From: Conoideocrella luteorostrata
Lineage: Eukaryota; Ascomycota; Sordariomycetes; Hypocreales; Clavicipitaceae
Direction of reading: 5' to 3'
Length of the DNA: 64,000 nucleotides
Assembly: GCA_032433595.1 (NCBI GenBank)
Contig: JASWJB010000091.1
Span: 1 to 64,000 of the forward strand
The first letter of the stretch is position 1; each line of letters begins with the position of its first letter. The position numbers were made by a program, and so were the translations under genes. Below are positions 33,035 to 44,089 of this stretch, piece after piece. The notes under the pieces were generated by a model that worked only from the letters and a program-made list of their open reading frames with translations, was not told where the DNA came from and did no database searches.

Positions 33035-33994
33035 GACGCGTTCGTCAAAAAGGTTTCAATCTCGGAAGACGTCCAGGTATCTGATGTCGCAGGTTAATCT
33101 AACGAGCTCGTTAAAACGTTCGAATATCGGATGTACATGCTGCAAGAAGCACTAGGTATTCCAAGTCAGTTAACAAGCTTGTTTTAAAGTTCAAATCTCG
33201 GAAAACATACACTCCACAAAGCATCAGACGTTGTAGGTTCATCTGGCTAGCTCGTTGAAAGGTACAGGCGCTATAGGAAGCATCGAATCTCGTAAGTCAA
33301 TCCAAAGACAATGAAGATGATGAAAATACGATGATGGTGGTGGCTACAGGTCAGGATTCCAGTCAGGAACACGGTCACGGTAGTAGCGGCCTGGAGACGG
33401 AAAAGTTAGCCGACGATGATGATGCTATCGCTGCTGCTGATGATGATGCCGTTACTGCAGATGTGGATGTTGCTGCCCACGCAAGAGATGTCGCTGCTGC
33501 TGACGATGATGATGTCGTTGCTACCACTGCTTCCGCTGGTACTGCTGCTAATGATGTTACTACCCAGGCAGATGTTAGGTCTAGATTAGCGCCCAAGATG
33601 CACCAGATGCACAAGAGTCTAGCGCATAAGGGGAATTAAAAAGCAAGGCATGAAACAAAACACCTGACGCGCAATCGGCCAAAAATCAGGTCCAGCAAAT
33701 TCGCATCTCAACTGCCACACAGCCACCGCAGCAGGCTTAAACCTGGCGTTAGCAACTCACAGAGACGCAGCGCACACGATTCAGACCAAAGAAAGGCGCT
33801 CCTGGCCTGCCAGGCATCTCTGCGGCGGGCCGCGCACAAAATGCCGGCGGGATGAAGTTTTTTTCTCGAGTTGCAAGCGGAAAAGGGAGGAGACTGTAAG
33901 CTGTTTTCCGAGGAGGACACTAACGTTCTTTAGGTTTACTTCTTTCGGAGAGAGAAAGAGGGAGACCATAACAATAAGTTTTTTCCTCGGAAGA
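33035..33994 (+). repeat. Macro-repeat unit 5 (short A-B-C-D-E)
   Basis: A compact copy: A about 33035-33300, B about 33310-33560, a very short C about 33580-33690, D about 33690-33900, and E with the stem TTCCGAGGA / CCTCGGAA-type (about 33906 and 33985, 8-9 bp). The order is the same as in longer copies, so module lengths vary independently. Confidence 0.82.
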
Positions 33995-35870
33995 CATACA
34001 ACGCTGCGAGAAGCATTAGGTATTGCAAGTTAGTTGACGGGCTCGATGAAAGATTCGAATGTCGGAAGATATATAGGCGATGCGGGAAGCATCAGATTGC
34101 AGGGTCAATCTAACGAGCTCGTTGGAAGGTACAAATGTCGGATGATGTACAGGTGCTGCAAGAAGCATCGGATTTGGCAAGTCGGTTGACAAGCTCGCTG
34201 AATGGTATAGGCGCTGCAGGAAGCATCAGATTGAACTTGCGAGATCTGAAGACGATGACGATGTTCTAGATGCGATGATCGTGGTGGTCATAGGTTAGGA
34301 TTCTAGTGAGGAAGACGGTTAAAATAGGAGCGGTCGGTAGAAAAGAAGAGTCGGCATCTGAGAGAGGAAAAGTTAGCACTCGGGAGAGGGGGAAATTTTG
34401 CACTTGGGAGAGGGAAGACTCAGCTGCTAATGATGATGATGCCGCTGCTGCTGCTGATGATGCCGTTGTTGCTGATAATGATGATGCCGTTGCTGTTGAT
34501 GAGGATATTGCTGCCCACGTAAGACATGTCGCTACTACCATTGCTGATGATGCCGTTGCTGCTGATGATGAATGTTGGTGTCCACGCAAGAAATGCCGCT
34601 GCTGCTGATGCCGCCGCCGCCGCTGGTGATGATGATGCCACCAACGATGTCGCCGTCGATGCTGATGATGATGCCACTGATGATGATTCCGCCCTGCCGT
34701 CGCTGATGCCGCCGCTGCTGTCAGTATTTGGGAGAGGGAAAAAGTCAGCACTCACGAGAGAGAAGAGTCAACTGATGATGCTGATGATGATTCCGCTGCT
34801 GCTGCTGATGATGATGATGCCACTGATGATGCCACTGATGATGCCACTGATGATGCCGCCGCTGGTGATGATGATTCCGCCGCTGCCGTCGCTGATGCCG
34901 CTGCTACTAATGGGGATGTTGCTGCCCACGCAAGAAATGTCACTGCTGCTGATGTCGCTGCTACTGTCAGCACTTGGGAGAGGGAAAAAGCCAGCACTCA
35001 CGAGTGAGAAGAGTCAGCTGTTGATGATGGTGCCGCCGCCGCTGATGATGCTGCTACTGCTGATGACGATGGCCACAGGTCAGGGTTCCGGTCGGGATTC
35101 TGGTCACGATGGCAGCGGTCGGGAGGGGCAAAGTTGGATGCTGCTGCTGCTGCTGCTGCTGATGCCGCCGCCGCTGATGATGATGATGCCGCTGCTGCTG
35201 CTGATCAGGATGCCGCTGATCAGGATGCTGCTGCACACTCAAGAATGGCTATTCCCACCAGGCAGATGTTAGATCAAGGTTGGTGGGAAAAAAGCAGGGC
35301 AAGGGCAAGCTTGGTCAGGACCAGCGATACGGGGCTGGTACGTAGCACAACAGTAACACAGCACAATAATCAGCGCACAAGATGGGACAATGTCCGGTGC
35401 AAAAGATGCAGCAAATTGCGGCGTATATAATAAAGAAAAGAGGCAGCCCGCTAAAAGTAACACCTAGTGCGCAATCTACGAAAAAAACCCGCTCAGTCGG
35501 GGATCCAGCCATCGGCGGCTTGCAACCAACATGCAACACATGACATGCAGCAACATCACACCCAGCGCACCAGATAAAACCAAACCTGGTGCAAAAGATG
35601 CAGAAAGGTCCAGCGCACGAGATGTATTAAGATGCAGGGCGCAAAATAAGATACCTGGTGCGTAATCTACAAAAAATCCGCCCAGCTAGAAATTCAGTGA
35701 CTACGGGGCTTGCAAGCAATATTCAACACAACACAGCCGCAACACCACGAGACAAGACCACACCTAGTGCAAAAGATGCACAAGAGCCTAGCGCACAAGG
35801 TGTGAGTAGAATTAAGTCATAAAATACAATATATGGCGTGCAGTTTGCCAAAAACCACAACTCAGCCACC
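33995..35870 (+). repeat. Macro-repeat unit 6 (A-B-C, D truncated)
   Basis: A about 33995-34240, B about 34260-35270, C about 35275-35860 with about three roughly 190-bp units. D begins (TTTGCCAAAAACCACAACTC) and stops near CAGCCACC at 35870, where unique sequence starts. In B, the block GCCACTGATGAT is repeated four times near 34819-34857. Confidence 0.82.
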
Positions 35871-36073
35871 CTTACACTACTCTTTTCCACGTCAAGATGT
35901 TTGTCCATCCCATCCTGCTCCAAACGGACGGGTCTGGTTGGCAGCGGCATTGGCTTTTCGGATACGGCCAGGGCTCCAGCTCAGTGTTCTGCTTTTTAAT
36001 TAATTAAAAGCCATTAGATCATGCGATAACTGAGAGTCGGAAATAGAGCTTGTCACCAGAGTACCACTCTCGA
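35871..36073. other. Unique sequence between repeat and LTR
   Basis: About 200 bp without gene, containing a short AATTAATTAATT tract at about 35997. Nothing else recognised. Confidence 0.5.
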
Positions 36074-36482
36074 TGTTGGAATCCCTCGTCAAGCAGACAA
36101 GCAATTGCGGACAAGGTCACGTGGCTACCCTAGCGCGCCTCTTTTTTTTACGGCGTTGTCAAGAAGAGCATGTTACAAATGTGTTACGGATCACAGTGAG
36201 CCGGTTACGGATTCTGACCCAGTGGAGATATCGTGAGACAACCTTCCGGGTCCGATGACGGAATTCATAGATAGTAATCATCTATAAGAAGAGGTCTAAT
36301 TCCTCGTCATATTAGATAGAATACAAGGACAATTCCACACATTCAGACATCCATAGCTGCTCACTTGTGACAGGCGTGCTCGGCTCTTAGATAGACACCA
36401 CAGATTATTGAATATATATCGCATTTTGGAGCATTGATTCAGATTACTGCACAACACCCTGTGCAACCCACAAATACCGTCA
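36074..36482 (+). mobile_element. LTR split by a second insertion
   Basis: The 5' part (TGTTGGAATCCCTCG, AAGGTCACGTGGC, TTTTACGGCG) and the 3' part (CTCTTAGATAGACACC, TTATTGAATATAT, ending CTGTGCAACCCACA) are the two halves of the LTR family seen at 27818. Between them lies about 190 bp of other sequence. No clear target duplication flanks the outer element (CTCGA left, AATAC right). The 5' half resembles the variant at 58945. Confidence 0.7.
36182..36372 (+). mobile_element. Inner inserted element, TG...CA, 191 bp
   Basis: It begins TGTTACGGATCACAGTG and ends CTCACTTGTGACA; the last 80 bp match the end of the solo LTR at 24594-24892 (ACAAGGACAATT, CCATAGCTGC, CACTTGTGACA). The first part is different, so it is a subfamily or recombinant. 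GCATG on the left and GCGTG on the right may be an imperfect target duplication, which would put the left border a few bases earlier. Confidence 0.55.
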
Positions 36483-36860
36483 AGAGTGTGTTGATGGAAC
36501 AATGCCGCTAAAGGAAGCTTTACGAAATAGTTACAACGGAATTGCTCAGCTACTTGAGGGCAAGCGCTTGTTTGAAGGCAGACAGACAGCGACGCCAAGA
36601 ATGTGTGTAGACTTGGTGCACTTGTTTACCTGTTGATTGCTTTGGAGGTTTGAATGAGGCGCAAAAATAATACCACTCTTTCTGATTTCGACATTTTTGG
36701 GCTGAGCCCGGGATAATTTTCTGAAGGGCAGCGTTGAATGTAGTTGCTTGGTAAGACGAAATAGTCAACGCAATAAGAATATGTTTCTTTGTCGGTTTTG
36801 GTTGCAACTAATTTTGACTGGCCAGACAGGCGCAGTTAGTGTATGCACAATGCATAAGAA
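36483..36860. other. Intergenic, no gene supported
   Basis: An 85-codon minus-strand frame (36807-36550) has a protein-like composition (SYQATTFNAALQ, KEWYYFCASFKPP) but starts at a TTG and matches no family that I know. It could be a remnant of a lost gene. Confidence 0.4.
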
Positions 36861-37182
36861 GCGCTGGGTCTATTTTATGCTAGGAATTTGTGGTCGGGAG
36901 CTTTCAGCTTTCTTGGTGGGGTTGCAACCTTGGGAGGAGGGGTTGAAATTGCAGTGTACGGAGTACATGGCGAGCCGTTAAAAGTGGGCACCCACCCCTG
37001 CGCTTGGCGAGCGACCAAACCGACGGGGAAACCTCGCTAGACACTTCACTGCAATTTCAACTCCTCCCAATGGGGGTTCTTCCCCACCGAGAGAGCTGAC
37101 CTCCACTGCGATGTCGAAAGTTCCGGCCACAAATTTCTAGTAGCAATAAGTACAGCCAGCTAGCTTAAAATAGACCAAGCGC
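36861..37182. mobile_element. Foldback / MITE-like element with long imperfect inverted repeats
   Basis: The left arm 36861-36956 (GCGCTGGGTCTATTTTATGC, GGAATTTGTGGTCGGGAGC, TTGAAATTGCAGTG) is mirrored by the right arm 37047-37182 (CACTGCAATTTCAAC, GGCCACAAATTTCT, TAAAATAGACCAAGCGCC). The arms differ by several small gaps. The roughly 90-bp middle contains TACGGAGTACATG. Target duplications are not obvious, so borders are approximate. Confidence 0.65.
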
Positions 37183-37505
37183 CGTGCTAAGAGATCCATT
37201 CCCGCAAAACACGATGCAACTCATATGAATCCCTGGTATTTAGTAGCAACTTGCTTGTGCCTAGGAACCAATCAGTGCAGACAACATTTAAGTCTAACTA
37301 TTATGAGAAACTACCACCGTTATTAACCGTAATTATTTATATTATAACATATAGTTATTTCTAAGCTAGGCTTCCTTTCCTAAAACACTATTTTGCGACG
37401 ATGTGCTCGCGCGCTGGTAACTGAGCTATGCTAGCTAGTTGGCATAGCTTTTGTCCTCGGCTAATTATTCAAGGAAAATGATTATTACTGCCGAGTGTAG
37501 TTTGT
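37183..37505. other. Intergenic, AT-leaning, no gene seen
   Basis: Unique sequence with an AT-rich stretch (TTATTTATATTATAACATATAG near 37330). Nothing else recognised. Confidence 0.45.
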
Positions 37506-38123
37506 TAAGCGGAACGTACAGGCGCTGCAAGAGGTATTCTGGTGTCGCAAGTCAGCTGACGAGCTCATCAAAAAGTTTCAATTCCCGGAAGAGTATAGCT
37601 ACTCAATATCGCAAGTCAATCTAACGAGCTCAACGAAAAGGCTCAAATCAGAAACGATACAGGCTGCCAGAAGTATCAGATATCGCAAGTCAATCCAACG
37701 AGCTCGCTGAAAAGGTTCAAATCTCGGAAGACATACGCGACATAAAGCATTAGACATTGTAGGTTAATCTGGCGAGCTCGTTGAACGGTACAGGCGCTAC
37801 AGGAAGCATATTGCAAGTTGATCTAAAGACGATGAAGATGTTAAAGATACGATGAAGGTGGTGGCCATAGGTCGGGATTCCAGTCAGGAACATGGTCACG
37901 GTAGTAGCGGCCGGGAGGCGGAAAAGTCAGCTGATGATGATGATGCTACCGCTGCTGCTGATGATGATGCCGTTGCTGCAGATGTTGATGTTGCTGCCCA
38001 CGTCAGAAATGTCGCTGCTGCCGCTGCTGATGATGCCGTTGATGCTGATGAGGATGTTGATTCTCACGCAAGAAATGCCGCTGCTGTTGCTCATGATGTT
38101 GCTGCCCAGGCAGATGGTAGGTC
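37506..38123 (+). repeat. Macro-repeat unit 7 (A-B only)
   Basis: A about 37506-37840, then B about 37850-38120, with the same spacer (TAGTAGCGGCCGGGAGGCGG) as unit 5. Its B frame is nearly the same length and phrase order as unit 5 (DVAAH, then ARN blocks, then QADGRS). Modules C and D are missing because an LTR abuts at 38124. Confidence 0.82.
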
Positions 38124-38339
38124 TGTATTGGAATCCTGCCGTCAAGCACAATAGGAAGCACGGAGCGGGTCACGTTGTCACCTTTCGGCCACGATATTTT
38201 ATACGGTGATATCGAGCCTTCCACCTTGACTTGTTTCCTCTTCTTAGAGGCACAGATTATTAAATATATTGCCTTTTGACCGCAACTGGTATCGATACCG
38301 ATATTGCACGACGCCCTGTGCAACCCACACACATCGATG
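38124..38339 (+). mobile_element. LTR, 216 bp, diverged subfamily
   Basis: It begins TGTATTGGAATCCTGCC and ends CTGTGCAACCCACA, with GTCACCTTTCGGCCACG and TATTTTATACGGTG in between. The 3' portion has TTTTGACCGCAACTGG and ATCGATACCG, shared with the fragment at 22593. No clear target duplication is seen. Confidence 0.78.
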
Positions 38340-40857
38340 CCGCGGCGCCCGCCAGCGTGGCGGGGCATAGCTACCCTACAGTAACGGTAACATTGCCTGA
38401 CATCACGAGCTGCGATTTGTTCACACCGTGTAGTAGTGACTGAGAGAGCAAGTTGTAAGAGTCCACACGGGTGTTAGAGTCGATCAAGTCATTCGAAGAT
38501 TATGAAGGGCCGTTGAAGTAGTCTAAATTAGAAGTGCTGGAGTTCTGCGGGTCATATCCCCTTCCAAGGCAGATGCAAGCCTTCATGGCCTTCATGATGC
38601 TGTATTTAAACAAAAAAAAATTCTTTAATCCAAATCGAAAGCCTCTTGTTTCCAAGGAAGGGAGATGTTGGGCTCTGAACAGAAGTCACGACAAAAGGAA
38701 AAGAGGATCGACAGAAGCAGAGAACTGAGGATATTCCGAGAGGGGTCGGGGCCGCTCCAGACCCACTTACCCCGTCAAGACACCCACGCACAAATTGTCT
38801 CACTGCATGTCTCGCCCGAAAAGTATTCAGCGTCTATAAATTTACACCGTATTATAATAAGCAGAGTACTCCCATGCAGCGCTTACAGTTCCTAGGCAGG
38901 TAACAAAGCTCAGTCGCGTGGCTAAAAAATAGTCTAACCCTGTCCCGCAATACATATACAGCCATGCCGCAAAGCCAAAAAACCAGGTCAGTCCCGCAGG
39001 CTTACACGCCAACCACCACAACTCGACCACCAGTGCCAGCACTCGTACTGCGTCACCTCCCTCCGGGGGCCCTGCCGGGGGCCGCCTGCGGCGAGCTGCG
39101 TGACTATGATGGAGGATGCCGTATTTTGTGTGGCCACAAACATACGTACGCCTCCAAGCCACCAGGCTGAGTTGTCTTTGCAGATGATACTGTACTCCGT
39201 ACGCTGCCCAGACATGCAGTTAGCAAGTGCTGACCGGCGCAAAGGCCACCTCACGACTCCTCATCTCTATTTGGGGGGGAGGGGGGGGGGGGGGGGGAAT
39301 CAAAAGACTGCATGAAAAGAAAGCGTGACAGCGGGCCGTATGGTCTTGGTCGCGTCATTCATGCATCAAACAGTCTGCCTGCTGGCAAAAACACACGAGG
39401 CTAATGCAGCTGCACACATACTAGTAATCGTTACTCCGTACGACGTACTCTTTTGTCACATCTGCACTGTAGCTTTCCAATGTACTCCGTATTTACGTAT
39501 TACAGTACTCCGTATGTGTAGAAATACATACTGTTATGTGCATGTAGACTTGCTCTTTTCGCCCGTGCCCGCCGTCGCAAATTGAAGCAAATGCAACAAG
39601 GATATCAGCCCTGGAACCATGCAACTGGCAGCGCCTAGTGCCGTTTTGAAAGCGGGCCGAAAGATCGCCGCGACCATTTTCGGGAAGGGATGTGCCGCGC
39701 TAGTGCGTAGACTGTAGTACTATTTCACACTATGATTAATTATCAGATGTTTCACGGCTTATTCTGGCTGCTGTAGGAGCCGTAGTACTGTCTCTCCGTT
39801 TTTCTATATGGTTTCTTCCTTTCCCCAGCACTGCACTGCACTGCACTGCACTGCTCTCCTTGCTGGTTCAAGAGAATCGAGGTAGAGAAACTCTCAGAAA
39901 ACCCGCGCTGCCCCCTGGCTACCGGGTTCCTGACTGGATCTATTGATGAATTTCTCTGTTTTAGCTCGTTACCACTGCATTCGGGACGTTGGTTCTGTCC
40001 TGCATAGCTCGCCCTAGTCTTGTAAGCTCTTACAATATGTTTAATGTCTCATTGTCGAAATCTCATGTCATTCAATGGCTTTACATCTCAACCTCAGTTG
40101 ACTAACTAACCATGATTTGAAAGGCCCTCTTTTTACAAAGCTCAGCCAGTTGTTGCCCCCGTCGTCAAAGGTTCCGTAACCCCTTCCTCACTTGGCAGTG
40201 CTGCACATACACTTACGGCGTCATCAGTATGGCGAAGCGTAAGAAAACGCTACCGGGCTGCAGCGTCATGCGAATGGCAAAGCGTAGAAATCCACCCAGC
40301 TCCAACAAGGCCGCGTTTTCTCATGAGCATCAGCGAGATCAGCAGGCAAATGCTCCTTCTTCATCTGATATACACCTCCCCGGACAAAATATTGGAACCA
40401 GCATGCTGGCGGCAGCACCAACCCAGCCGCGCACAACCCAGTCGCGCACAACCCAGCCTCGCGCATGTGCTTTGTCCAATGGGTCAGGTGAGATTGGATT
40501 ACTTTGCCATCCTATTGTCAAGTGGTGCTGCCTCTTCTACACTACAATTGTGCAAACGTCAGCCACTTGCATCCCAGATACGACATACAAGTACATGCCC
40601 AGTGGCGCAACTGGTGGTTAAAATGACTCGGTAAAAGGCGATTTCTGCGCGGCCTCGGTTTGGTCACAACGCCACCTGCAGTATCAGGCTAGTCACCTTG
40701 TGCGTTGTGTTTGCGGCGGCCGATGAAATAATATGCTCCCTGGTAAAAAGATCTGACAGATGACCCAGGTCAATCGATTGCATCCCATGAAGAGCCTCTT
40801 GCCTTAACCCCGATTGGTTCTCCGCATCCGTATCAGCCATCTCAAATCAATTCCACC
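38340..40857. other. Long intergenic stretch with simple repeats and TACTCCGTA motifs
   Basis: No gene is supported in about 2.5 kb. Items seen: an orphan piece of module D at about 38996-39036 (AGGCTTACACGCCAACCACC); a G-run at 39273-39297 broken by one A; TACTCCGTA motifs at about 39191, 39434, 39483 and 39507; and a CACTG pentamer repeat at 39829-39853. A 130-codon plus frame from 40229 (KRKKTLPGC) loosely recalls the start of a Zn2Cys6 cluster but lacks the other cysteines. The 3' end should hold the promoter of the regulator at 40858. Confidence 0.55.
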
Positions 40858-42932
40858 ATGGCACGGCCGATGTTGCCTGCAACATGGCCCGCTGGAGGTG
40901 CATCTGTTGGTTGTACAGGTTCACCACCAATCTCATTAAAAAGCGAGCACACTGCGCCGGACACAAACAAAAGAATGAAAAATATTACTATTAATACAAC
41001 TCCATTCAGTGATTGCTTAGACTCATTCGTATCACATCAATCAGGACAATACGGCCGTCCTGCCGACGGCCAAGTCAACAGTTATGTCAAGTTCGACTGG
41101 AGGATGACTCCACGTCGGAACTCCCCACGTAGGACACCATTGTCAATCGTCGACACATCTCCCTTTCCCCATTCCCCTATGGTTGACCCGGACGGAAATG
41201 ATGCTTTAAAATGGACGCTCTTTCAATATGGTTATGAAACTCAAATAGATGATACAGATTCGCGGTTTTGGCAGTTCTGTACGTATGAATGGCCTCATGA
41301 CATGTTTGAAGACTGTTTTAGTTGGAGTAGTCAATACTGACACATGACTAGATATACGTAACTGGTGTCCAGGACGCAGTCTTCTACCCAGTACAAACCC
41401 TTGGTTGAAAGATTTCGCTCCGATGCACAAAGGTGTCGGCGTTCTCTCGGCTATTCAGAGTCTTGCCGGTGCTTATATTTACGACTATAGGCCATTGGAA
41501 GCAATTCGGACTAGAGTCACTCCGCGGTTTCGTGTCGCCGAAAAACGATTGGCTACATTACTAAACGATCCTTTCACGCGTCAGGACGAAGCAAAAGCAA
41601 GCGAGTTCATTACCATAGCTGTCATTCTCTCCATGCAGGATGTGAGTGCTCTACCCATCCTGCAACTGATTTACGATGGCTACCCATCTTGCAACTGACT
41701 TCCTATGACTACCCCATCTTGCAATTGACTTACGATGGCTTCCAATCTTGCAACTGACGTACGATGGATGGCGTCTGTTTGACACTCTACAATCCCGCAT
41801 TTGCCAACCCTTATCTGACCTTGACTTATAGATTGTATTGACCGAGCGACGCAGAAAGAATCCGCACACGCCGCGCTGGCTCGAGTGCTTTCTTTGTTGT
41901 GAACAGTTCCTGGAGGCAATCGATGATGGATCGCGCTTTTGGAAACCATCCATTGTCTCCATGTCCTCATTGCGCATTTCTCAAACTGTCATTGTGGGCT
42001 GTGGGATCATCCTAGCTCAGCTCATGTCCCCATTACCCGACCCGAAAGAATTTAACTTTCAAAAGGAAGCATCCCGGTTCGGTTGGCTTCTCTATGGCAC
42101 CAAGGATAACATGCACCAAGTCCACGGTGGTTGTGGATTCTCAAGGAAGGTGCTACATATCTTGAGTCAAATCACATTTTGTGCGGCTCGCCTAGAACAG
42201 CACAAGGAGAGCCCTGTTATGCCAATAACGGCAGACTGCTTGCACAAGAAGCTCCTGGGCATAAGACAGTGGAGTCCAAAGACAGAGGATTGGACAGAGA
42301 CAATGGGCTGGGAGTCTGCGAAAGCCTCACCTCCGGTAATCAGCTGGGTTCGTGAGCAGTCTGAAGGCTATATTATTTGCGAAAATCCGATTATGACGGA
42401 TGTCACTGCCGAAGCATGGCGCATTGCTGCCATACTTTATCTGATGTGTCGTCTACTTCGGTAAGCAACTCGCCACGAATTTTTGTCAAAGTACAGTGTC
42501 TCATCGTATGGCTATCAGGCTACCCCGTAATCACGAGGAAGTGGTCTCCCACGTGGACGATCTGGCCAGATGCATTATGATAATGCCGACTTCTGGACCG
42601 CAATTCACCGCTGAGGCACCGCTGTTCCCTGTATTCCTCCTCGGAATCTTGGCAACCAATTCTGGACATCGAGCTGTGTCTAGAAACTGGTTTGATCAAG
42701 TCGTGCAAACTCCCGTGAGAAGTGTTAGCCTGCTTCCCTCCCTCTCCCTCTCCCTACGTACGTCTGATATGGCACGAGCTTATGGGGTTCGCTAACAATA
42801 CTAATTCGGCAGAGTGTGCCTCCATTGTACAAGACGCTGAAAAACATTTGGAGCTGGATAGACGACGAGATACCGCTGCAAGCACAGGCCGACCTCGTGA
42901 CAGAGCCATCGATACACCTTCGATCTCAATAG
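40858..42932 (+). CDS. Fungal-specific transcription factor (Fungal_trans_2-type), Zn cluster not found
   Basis: Probable nuclear regulator. Exons 40858-41278, 41352-41641, 41832-42460, 42519-42714 and 42813-42932 give 551 residues; every junction keeps phase. The start has a strong context (CCACCATGG). The body matches the middle-homology domain that follows Zn2Cys6 clusters: WCPGRSLLPSTNPWLKDF, then AAIQSLAGAYIYDYRP-type (here SAIQSLAGAYIYDY). AEAWRIAAILYLMCRLL, LPRNHEEVVSHVDDL and the closing VPPLYKTLKNIWSWIDDEIP are also present. No C-x2-C zinc cluster is visible in the first exon, so the DNA-binding domain may lie in an unrecognised upstream exon or be lost. The second intron is long (190 bp) and carries a minisatellite. 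Target genes are unknown. Confidence 0.82.
41645..41770 (+). repeat. Intronic minisatellite (about 30-bp unit, 4 copies)
   Basis: Units of the type CTACCCATCTTGCAACTGA plus CTTACGATGG are repeated about four times within the second intron of the regulator gene. Unit differences are single bases and one small gap. The intron's GTGAGT donor and CTTATAG acceptor lie outside the array. Confidence 0.75.
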
Positions 42933-43385
42933 TGGGAGATGCTGGTCCTGAAAGTGGTAAATAAAGAGGGCAGCTTCCCTTGCTTAACGTGATTTGACAG
43001 GCGTGGCAATGGGCTTGTTGTATGTCAGTGGACATGACGATTGTGTGACGGGATTTGCGGCCTCAATTTAAGCGTAGCGAGAGATTGACGACCCTCTGGT
43101 TATTTACTTTTCTTCATTTGGTTGTACTGAGATGTATATTCGTGCGAATAGCAATATGTATTATAAGCGCAGCTATCTCATCAATCGTGACAGAATGTTC
43201 TTACCGACAGTCGCACGTTCTGTCTGTAAGTGGTCATCATGTCCTGACGAGTCTCACATGGAAGGTGATTGCGCTAGTGTAGGAAGCACAGGGGCTTCGG
43301 GTGAGGAGGGTATTGATACCGGAAGGTGAAGCGAAACAAGAAGCAAGACAATTCAATTCACCTGATCTGTAACGTCCTCTAGGTC
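42933..43385. other. Intergenic, no gene seen
   Basis: 3' flank of the regulator gene. Short frames only; no repeats or motifs recognised. Confidence 0.45.
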
Positions 43386-43885
43386 ACCTTCGTCAGAGAG
43401 TAAAGAATGAGACCATAAGGACTAGTGTCCTCGTCGGAAACCGGCTTACAGTCTCCTCCCTTTTTCGCTCACAGTTCTTCTCCTTTTCCTCATAACGCGA
43501 GCGAAAAACCACCCATCCCGCCGGCATTTTGTGCGCTGCCCGCCGCAGAGTTGCCGCGCGCGCCGGGAGTGCTTTGCTTCGCCATTCCTTTCACTGCATC
43601 GTGTGCGCCGGGCGTTTCTGCATCGATTGCGCCAGGTTTCGTGCCGGTTGGTGCGCTGGGTGACGAGTTGCGTGCGAGCCCCTATTGTTGCCAACGCTGG
43701 ACCCGGACCGCACACACCAGCCAATACCTGCTCACTGCCATACGAGTATATATATACATATACAAGTCTTGCCAAAAGCCTTGCAAAAGGTCCTCTAAGA
43801 ACTGGCAAAACCCGCGCGGCTGCGCCGCGCCCTGCGCGTGCAATCACGCCGAGTTGGGGCCTGTGGCAGTGGCAGTTGGGCAGGG
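43386..43885 (-). repeat. Inverted module E-D with tail T
   Basis: Begins with an E-like piece (GACCATAAGGACTAGTGTCC), continues as module D in reverse (CCATCCCGCCGGCATTTTGT, GCCGCAGAGTTGCCGCG, GATTGCGCCAGGTTTCGTGC) and finishes with tail T (GGACCCGGACCGCACAC, AAAAGCCTTGCAA, CGCGGCTGCGCCGCG, CACGCCGAGTTGGGGC). It is a free-standing inverted copy between unique sequences. It shows the tail without the LTR that interrupts the 4002 copy. Confidence 0.8.
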
Positions 43886-44089
43886 CATAGAGCATTCGTT
43901 AGTAATTCAATCAATTCAAGTCAATCCTTTTATTCCTATCAATTTATACTGCCAAACTTGCTCATAGTGCTTCCGGAATAAAACTCCCTCGCCAAGGCCA
44001 GCTTCCGCAGTGCTGCCCGCTGGCTGGTACGACAGAGAGGCTGCGTACGTCGCTTCCGCCGCTTCGTTGGGGTACGCCTATGTAGGTCC

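Noticed and set aside
40229..40621. A 130-codon frame starting with KRKKTLPGC as a possible Zn2Cys6 exon
   Set aside because: Only one cysteine fits, and no C-x2-C-x6-C pattern follows; no splice joins it convincingly to the regulator at 40858.
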